DNA from: Mesorhabditis belari
Lineage: Eukaryota; Nematoda; Chromadorea; Rhabditida; Rhabditidae
Length of the DNA: 64,000 nt
NCBI GenBank assembly: GCA_958450365.1
Contig: CAUEEP010000728.1
Location: 372,001-436,000, forward strand
Direction of reading: 5' to 3'
Below, one piece after another: positions 57,772 to 64,000 of this stretch. Numbering within the stretch: position 1 is the first letter of the stretch; each line of letters starts with the position of its first letter. A program made the position numbers and the translations under genes. Under the pieces are notes generated by a model. That model searched no databases. It was not told where the DNA came from and saw nothing but the letters and a program-made list of their open reading frames with translations.

Positions 57772-58470
57772 TTATTTCCCGGGTTTGCCGGCGGTGTTGC
57801 CGGCGGTTTGTTGGGCGGTATTGGCGGCGGCAGCAGCATGCGTAGCACTTCCGGGATTGGACACATTCGCGTGGTCGTTGAGATTGGCTGTGTGATGCTG
57901 AAATGAACTCATTCTATTCTGCAAATTTTCTAGATCCTTTAGCAAATGTGACTATTTCAACTTAAGTTCAAAAAGCCACTTATAAAATGTGCATGTTTGC
58001 GTTATTTGTCAAGAACAGAATGCAAACAATTCTTCTTCATTAAACTGCTATGCTATGGGTAAAAATAACTGTACACAAAAAAGTGACTTCATAAAAAAAC
58101 CAACTGAATAGTTTATAGCTTAATTAAATTTTCTAGTAAAAGATTAGAAAGACTTTGCTCACCGCGTTGTTTCCACCACCGCCGTGAGCCGCATTGCCGT
58201 GAGCTCCCGAGTTTCCAGTATACGGCTAAAAGGAGAAATTTCTTTTCGAAGAGAATTAAAGCTACAATTTATCTCAAAGCTTATAAACAGTTCGTTTCAT
58301 TCGATGCTCAGACAATGCGTCTACAATGTAAACCTATGGAGCTTTTCAAAGAACCAACCTGAGGAGGGGCGGGCATCGCTGCTTGACGTTGATTCCAAGT
58401 GGGAAGATAGAGATTGTTGAGTCGATTTCTAGTGATTTCTGCACAAATTTCTTCGGCTTTTATACTTGAA
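57772..58470 (-). CDS. unrecognised protein with Ala/Gly-rich tail
   Basis: Three visible exons in phase 0: from about 58470 down to 58359 (IKAEEICAEITRNRLNNLYL, PTWNQRQAAMPAPPQ), 58163-58225 (PYTGNSGAHGNAAHGGGGNN) and 57772-57897 (HHTANLNDHANVSNPGSATH, then AAAAANTAQQTAGNTAGKPG). The start is not resolved; a MITE lies immediately upstream (58480-58757) and may have cut off the 5' end. The last exon is found twice more, alone at 59642-59755 and fused to a VAP gene at 53078. Product is low in complexity toward the end; no family recognised. Confidence 0.5.
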
Positions 58471-58479
58471 TTAGCTCGT

Positions 58480-58757
58480 GTAAGCAAAATTCTCCCCTTT
58501 TTGTTTTGGGGGGAAAGCTTCAAAGGCTGTACATTTCTTGTTTTTTTTTTTTTTTTTTTGTATTTTTCGCTCAATCACCAGCTGCGCGAATTTTTTCTAA
58601 ACAAGCGGCGTTCTTTCACATTTTCTTTCTGTGAAAAACAAACTTTCCAACAGTTCTTATCTTCAGTGAGTCATTGCTTCAGAAAAAAAAAAAAAAACAA
58701 AAAATGTACAGCCTTTGAAGCTTTCCCCCAAAACAAAAAGGGGAGAATTTTGCTTAC
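58480..58757. mobile_element. hairpin MITE (family G) at palindrome centre
   Basis: Left end GTAAGCAAAATTCTCCCCTT, then GGGGGAAAGCTTCAAAGGCT; right end is the reverse complement. T-rich and A-rich runs of 14-20 bases lie inside. The piece around 58560-58690 recurs in reverse at about 58840-58935, which places the axis of the larger palindrome close to this element. Confidence 0.75.
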
Positions 58758-58939
58758 ACAATAAATTTTGCTTACAAAATAAATGTACAGATTTAACATT
58801 TCAAAATCCCAAATTCCAAAATCTGTACATTTCTTGTTTTTTTTTTTGCTTAAAGCAATGACTCACTAAAGATAAGAACTGTTGAAAAGTTTATTTTTCA
58901 CATAAAAAAATGAGAAAGCCGCTGTAAGCCATGTAAAAG

Positions 58940-59130
58940 CCTTGTAATTCCTCATCAAATGATACCAAAATTGAGCTGATCGGATGTAAATTGGCAGTTT
59001 GACGACGGTGTTTTTCTCAAATAGGTGCATTTTAGAAAACGTTAGAAAAACGTCAGAAGGAATACCACTCTAGTCGACAAACAGCAAAACTCAGCCGCTC
59101 CAAAATCCACGATTGAAACCGCGAACTTTT
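58940..59130. repeat. inverted partial copy of MITE family E with flank
   Basis: Reverse complement of about 52140-52330, including sequence outside the MITE (CGGCTGAGTTTTGCTGTTTG). The MITE here is only half. Because outside flank is shared, this is a segment duplication rather than a fresh insertion. Confidence 0.7.
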
Positions 59131-59188
59131 GCCACATTTTGCCATTAATGAAGAGGGATTGTTTGCATTTCGTTCTTAACAAATAGCG

Positions 59189-59538
59189 CTAGAGTTTGTT
59201 CCTCGCGAGTAAGTAATTACTCGAGGGGAATTTGCATGAGTAATTTTCGAATAATGCACTTTCTAAAAAGTGTGCCTGAGCGAAAAAAATATAAAAGCTA
59301 TTTTTTGCGCAGGTTTTTCAAAACAAAAAGCATTTTTTACATTTTACATTTTACATAGAAGGGAATTTCCCCACCAAATCAGTTAAACGGCTGAGTATCT
59401 TTAAAAAGTGTCGTATATAATGCGGGGCTCGTGATATTTGTGTCATTTTTTTTGCAATAATTTTTACTAAAAGTACGGTAATTTTTCCGCAAGTGTACGT
59501 TTTTAAAAAACGCATTACTCGCGAGGAACACACTCTAA
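59189..59538. mobile_element. diverged MITE family E copy
   Basis: Ends AGAGTTTGTTCCTCGCGAGT and, reversed, AGAGTGTGTTCCTCGCGAGT, each leading to CGTTTTTTAAA or a similar stretch. Inserted in the region where exons of the third gene's right-arm copy would be expected. Confidence 0.65.
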
Positions 59539-59641
59539 GTAGCGCAAACATGCACGTTTTATAAGTGGATTTTTGAACTTAAGTTAAAATATTCACATTT
59601 GCTAAAGGATCTAGAAAATTCGCAGAGTGTGTTCATTTCAG

Positions 59642-59755
59642 CATCACGCAGCCAATCTCAACGACCACGCGAATGTGTATAACCCCGGAAGTGCTACCCA
59701 TGCTGCTGCCGCCGCCAACACCGCCCAACAAACCGCCGGCAAACCCGGCAAATAA
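59642..59755 (+). pseudogene. last-exon remnant of the third gene, right arm
   Basis: Acceptor TTTCAG then HHAANLNDHANVYNPGSATH and AAAAANTAQQTAGKPGK to a stop, 38 codons with stop. The two upstream exons seen at 58163-58470 are missing here and replaced by MITE family E sequence. On its own it cannot be expressed as a normal gene. Confidence 0.75.
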
Positions 59756-61215
59756 GATCTTGACCAGTCCGACATGTAACTTGTTCAATTATTGTAAATT
59801 TTTTAAAGTCTACTTTGTAAACGTGTTTATTCTAATGGTAAAACGAATAAATTTCTGAAAAAACTACTCAATCAAGAGAGAAACATCATGCACAGTAAAT
59901 CAGATAGAATATAAATTAACGTGATTAACGAATTCGTCTCCGAGTATTGATATCGTCACAATTATTGATAACACAACATGATAATTTGAGGTTTTAGAGA
60001 AACCTAGTAAAACGCGTAATCTAAAACTAGACTCTCGTGGGTTTTGTGTAGAAAATGGGAAAAGCTTTGAGAGCTTTTTGCGAGCTATGAAGAGTCTGTT
60101 CATCAATGATTGAGCTTTTGAATTCCTTGCTGAAAAACTGAATTGAACTGTTAGTGATTGGCCTCGATAATGGCCGGACTTTTTAAGGGGTTTTGTAACT
60201 CAACTAGCGTAGTTTATTGTTTTGAATTAAAATTAGATGAGACATAAATTTAAGAGAGTAAAACCACGGTTCAACAGCTTTACATGTACAATTTTATCAT
60301 TTAATTTTACAGTTTATCAGGACTAAATCTCAATATTTTAAAGCGTTGATCAATTGGTTTTCTGTTGTCCTGTTGATAAATCTGTTATCCCCATTTGGCA
60401 CGGCATTGGTTGGATTTTATCTGCATAGGGTCCACCACGAGAAGCTGATAGATTCAACCAGATAGCTATCTAAAGCTTTTCAATAAACCATTTCATTTTT
60501 TTAGTGTTTCTTTATCAAAAAAAACATTGAAATTACCCTTCGAAATGCTCGCTTTTGAATCGTTTTATTCACGAAAAGATAAACGATAGCCGGCATGCCT
60601 AAAAGTGTTCAAATCTTTGCTTGAGTAATTGTAAAATGAACTTATTGTTTGATTATCTGAAATTCTGATTTACCGTGCATAAGCTGCCAGCTCAAATGCG
60701 CTAAATGCATTAGAAAAGCGGATGGAGAAACGAAAGCAAATGATGCCCAAAGAGATGCTGTGGAAAGGGTGGGAAGACAGACGAGGGTTGTTTGGATGAG
60801 AATCTAAAAAGTTGAAATTTAATTAGTTGATATTTAATTAGTTAGTTTATTCAATCTTTTCTACTTTTCTTTGAAATCGATTTTGCGATTGACTGGTGCC
60901 GAGTCGAACTTTTGCCATATACGAGCTGTAGATCGCTATGTAGCACAGGGAAATCGCTATCGACACAAAGGTGTTTGTCGTCGTTTGAAAAATCGATGTG
61001 TACTTACAAAAAAAAAGATAGTTGATATTTGCTATTTGCTGAAACCTGAAGCTCTTCTTTTCCGGGAATGAACGGATGAAAGATGAAAGTCCCGTAGTCT
61101 GCATTAAAAAATGCTGGGTTCGTAAACACTGCTTCAAGTATGCCAAATAGAAAAGCAATGAATACAAATATCCAAGTACGGCAGCCATGAAATTTAAATT
61201 TATATATATGTTGTG

Positions 61216-61376
61216 TCCGATTTAGATTTCCGTCCGATTTAGATTACAGTCTATATCGGACGTCCGATTTAGATTGAACTTATCGCTGACGTCCGATTTA
61301 GATTACAGTCTATATCGGACGTCCGATTTAGATTCAACCTAAATCGGACGGAAATCTAAATCGGACACAACATATA
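61216..61376. repeat. foldback repeat, GTCCGATTTAGATT units
   Basis: Begins TTGTGTCCGATTTAGATTTC and ends with the reverse complement; inside are further copies of CGTCCGATTTAGATT and TATATCGGAC in both orientations. It sits next to the AT-rich stretch before SRT exon 6 in the right arm. Confidence 0.85.
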
Positions 61377-61651
61377 AATGGATAAACCTAACAAATTAGT
61401 AAATAGAATTCGATCATTTTCAATGAGTAGTCCGGCTTTAAAGGCTTATAAATTTCTTTAAAGAAAATCTTATCGAAAGTTTTGTAGAGGAAAGTTCAGG
61501 TTTTAAAATGCTATTAAATTGAACTTGTTTGATTATCTAAATCACAGGAAAATCGATGCACAAGGAATTGCCTAGTCTATTAATCGTGTGGCTTTATTCA
61601 ACGTTAGCTTTTTCTCTCTCGTTACTTATTTGTTTAATCAAGTATTATTTA

Positions 61652-62028
61652 GGGGGTGGGACAAATGCGACCTTTTTTTTGCGCACCTGGACACTTGCGC
61701 ACCTTTTTTTTTGCTGGAAAAGGCCTTAGGCAAGGCCGTAGAGCTTCGAAAATATTTTCACAGAAGGGAATCGTATGCGCAGATTCCGAATTTCGACAAA
61801 TCAGACCTCGCTGACACGTCAAATTTGGGCTAAAAGGCAAAAACTAGGCAACTTAACGCTTTTCCGCAGTTTTTGCCTTTTAGCCCAAGTTTGACGTGTC
61901 AGCGAGGTCTGATTTGTCGAAATTCGGAATCTACGCATACGATTCCCTTCTATGGAAATATTTTCGAAGCTCTACGGCCTTGCCTAAGGCCTTTTCCAGC
62001 AAAAAAAGGTCGCATTTGTCCCACCCCC
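61652..62028. mobile_element. palindromic MITE (family C) with 8-base target duplication
   Basis: Starts GGGGGTGGGACAAATGCGAC and ends with its reverse complement, with near-perfect hairpin arms (GTCAAATTTGGGCTAAAAGG). Flanked by ATTATTTA on both sides. Absent from the left arm, so it inserted after the palindrome formed. Confidence 0.88.
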
Positions 62029-62124
62029 ATTATTTAAAACTAATACTTAAGTAATGATTTTTTAAAAGTATTACTTAAAAGTTTGCACTGTTCTTTAAAA
62101 AAACTTGTATGAAATTAAGGGTAA

Positions 62125-62675
62125 GAGTGCAGTTTACCCGCCCACCACAAAAATTTTTCGAAAACCACTTCTCTGAGGGTTTTCAACCATGCTGAATCCA
62201 AATAACATAGTCTCGATCACCGAAAACGAAAAAATTTTGCCTTCGGGGACCAAGGCAAAATTTTTGAGGACAAAACTCGAAGTTTTTGTGTTGGGCAGAG
62301 GGATCTAGCTCAGTTGGGTAATATTATTTCTGTGCGTTCTCTGCGCGTCACGTGGCTTCCGGCCACTTAAAAAAAACACTGTGATGCAGGTCACTTCCCG
62401 GCCGCGCATCACGGGCGCCGTCGTAGTTGGAAAATCATGAAACAACTCGCTAATTCCGGTCATCCTAGTAGGTGGTAGTAAAATCGGTATAAAATCAACA
62501 CAAAAAGCTGAAAAAAAAGGGTTTAACTTTTTACCGTCGTCCCTCAAGGCAAAATTTTTTGTTTTCAGTGCTTGGGACTATGTTATTCGGATTCAGCATG
62601 GTCGAAAACCCCAAAAAAGTGGTTTTCGAAAATTTTTATGGGGGAGGGGGTAAACTGGACTCCAGCGAAATTAAG
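62125..62675. mobile_element. MITE family I with long inverted repeats
   Basis: Left arm contains CAGTTTACCCGCCCACCACA, TTCGAAAACCACTT and CATGCTGAATCCAAATAACA; right arm has the reverse complement (TGTTATTCGGATTCAGCATG, AAGTGGTTTTCGAAAATTTT, GTAAACTGG). The middle has an A-box-like GATCTAGCTCAGTTGGGTAA at about 62301 without a B box. No coding frame. Confidence 0.75.
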
Positions 62676-62904
62676 AGTAATATTGCGGGGGGGCAAATGC
62701 CCAGACTTTTTTCCACACTCTCTCAAAAGTGCACTTTTTTTGATTGAATCTCAAAATGTGCCCATTGAACAGATATTTATTCAAAAAAAAATCTCATGTC
62801 ATGGGTCGAATCCCTAATTTTTTGGACTGTAAAATAACGAAAGCCAACGTAAGCTCTCTTCATGAAAATAATAAATCCAAAAATCGTAACGATCGACAAC
62901 TTCT

Positions 62905-63075
62905 CAATAAGCTTATCGAGGCTTTATCGAGGCTTTCTCGAGGCTTTATAGAGGCTTTATAGAGGCTTTATAGAGGCTTTATAGAGGCTTTCTCGAGGCT
63001 TTATAGAGGCTTTATAGAGGCTCTCGAGGCTTTTGTCGAGGCTCTATCGAGGCTTTATCGAGGCTTTTGTCGATA
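62905..63075. repeat. minisatellite, GAGGCTTTATA unit, in SRT copy intron 5
   Basis: About fourteen copies of a 10-12 base unit (GAGGCTTTATA, with CGAGGCTTT variants), ending in GATATCGATATCGATA. Counterpart of 55908-56000 in the left arm, but longer and with a different dominant variant. Confidence 0.85.
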
Positions 63076-63465
63076 TCGATATCGATATTTCAAATACTCA
63101 AATTCGACTCGTAAGAGCCAATCCAATTACTAAACTACCTGGAAAAGTAAATCGCCAATTTCAGCTCTCCACACATCGATAAACCGATTGAAACCAAGTT
63201 GCAAACTAAGCATAAAACATGAGTTGACAACAACTAGAAAAAGTTTTTTTTTCCTTTTTTCACAATCTTTATATTGATATCACCGGCTAGCAGAACTCCA
63301 ACAAAGTAGCTCGTATACGGATACATACAGTACTCGAAACCGATCACATATAAATAGCCTGTATAAAAGTTGCACAAAATAATCGTCAAACAGTCGAGCA
63401 CACCTGAAAATGAATTGTCATTGAAATCAAGGTTTTCTTTTTGTTTTTTATCCGACACACTTACT

Positions 63466-64000
63466 GTTCGGAACTTTTTCCGATAAAGTTTATTTCTCTT
63501 TGAAATCTATCGATCAATGTTCCCTCTGAATCATCTTTTTTCTCCAAAATCTTTCCACGATTTCCCCCAGCCATAAGCTAGCCATTTTCTACATTTCTAA
63601 ACATTTCCCCCTCAACTTTTCTGTATGTAAACCCTTCTGTGCTTTAAAAAAATATTCTGCCTGAACCAAGGGATAGAGACACATCTTATCCCGAACACCC
63701 ACTCTTTAAGCTCAACAAACCGGCACAATGGCTCCAATTTTAAGATTTTAAGATTATCCCGAACAGAAGTGTTCAACAAGAACAAGAACGAGATTATTGT
63801 TGGTTTGGTCCTACCAGGACAAAGTGCTCACAGATGCAACTGTAAAAATAATCTAGAAAGTCTAGAAATCTAGAAAGTCGAGTTTTTTCCAATTCCTATG
63901 CAGTGCTTTCTTGACGTTCAAAATTATTGCCTTTTTGTATTGTTGCTTGCCTAGAAATGGTGGTGGAAAGTGGAATAAATTGAGTTTTCCACAAATTCTC
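63466..64000. other. AT-rich sequence, nothing recognised
   Basis: Beyond the right palindrome break. No frame longer than 60 codons and no repeat in common with the rest of the window. Confidence 0.55.

Larger units (their letters stand above)
60350..63403 (-). pseudogene. 5'-truncated SRT chemoreceptor copy
   Basis: Inverted copy of exons 4-10 of the SRT gene. Exons 1-3 are absent because the duplicated segment begins in intron 3. The remaining exons are open and keep phase: CNFYTGYLYVIGFEYCMYPY, SLQLGFNRFIDVW (with the family's usual FNR, unlike FNH in the left copy), GTFIFHPFIPGKEELQ and IAISLCYIAIYSSYMAKVR. An insertion in the last exon shifts the end, so it stops at 60350-60352 after a different C-terminus. 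Exon 6 again has TTTCAT where an AG acceptor is expected. Intron 5 is swollen to about 1.9 kb by MITEs and foldbacks. Confidence 0.82.
55533..63465. repeat. palindrome of about 8 kb around SRT and a third gene
   Basis: From the donor of SRT intron 3 (55533) rightward, the sequence repeats in reverse order from 63465 leftward. The arms include SRT exons 4-10, the intergenic stretch (57175-57771 and 59756-60349) and the last exon of the third gene. The centre lies near 58.5-58.9 kb in a hairpin-forming MITE. The left break falls exactly at the exon 3/intron 3 boundary. The right arm is longer because of several MITE insertions. Confidence 0.85.

Noticed and set aside
62290..62345. tRNA-like A box GATCTAGCTCAGTTGGGTAA
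   Set aside because: No B box or T arm follows, so no tRNA can be supported.

Overview
This is a window of a nematode nuclear genome, most likely a rhabditid. It is AT-rich, with introns mostly of 40-100 bases ending in TTTTAG or TTTCAG and spliced-leader-type acceptors placed right before start codons. Several families are nematode hallmarks: a nematode-type nuclear hormone receptor, a two-domain VAP/CAP secreted protein and an SRT-class chemoreceptor. No genus can be named from the sequence. All gene models below were assembled by hand from reading frames and splice signals. I had no alignments or transcripts.

Layout. 1-7.0 kb is gene-poor: minisatellites, MITE-like repeats and a deleted Tc1-family element (5510-6262). 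7.1-13.8 kb holds a candidate small secreted-peptide gene, a duplicated fragment of a casein kinase 1 gene, a large palindrome (7967-11150) carrying an inverted pair of small two-exon genes, and the intact CK1-like kinase (12042-13823). 14.2-17.3 kb is a nuclear hormone receptor on the minus strand. 17.3-32 kb is mostly non-coding: minisatellites, a pogo/CENP-B-type transposon with another element nested in it, and a long intergenic stretch with GC-rich islands. 32.0-40.7 kb carries two spliceosome genes in tandem, PLRG1 (WD40) and PRP38, spaced like a nematode operon. A 3.4 kb PLRG1 intron contains a nested thioredoxin-fold gene and a MITE that carries an inverted copy of part of PLRG1 itself. 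41.2-43.0 kb is a shugoshin (minus strand). 43-48 kb is repeats.

48-63.5 kb is strongly rearranged. A complete two-CAP-domain VAP gene (48417-50313) has an inverted, truncated partner (53078-54281) whose C-terminus was replaced in frame by the tail of a third gene. An SRT chemoreceptor gene (55070-57174) and that third gene (57772-58470) form the left arm of a palindrome of about 8 kb. Its right arm contains a 5'-truncated SRT copy (60350-63403) and a one-exon remnant of the third gene (59642-59755). MITEs sit at the palindrome centre and in the right arm.

The most striking observation is the inverted gene pair at 8385-8839 and 10243-10740. Introns, 3' flanks and upstream flanks are nearly identical between the two copies, but the protein-coding exons are strongly diverged, with sharp changes at the splice sites. 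Ordinary duplication and drift would not give this. Rapid diversifying selection, or gene conversion confined to the non-coding parts, would.
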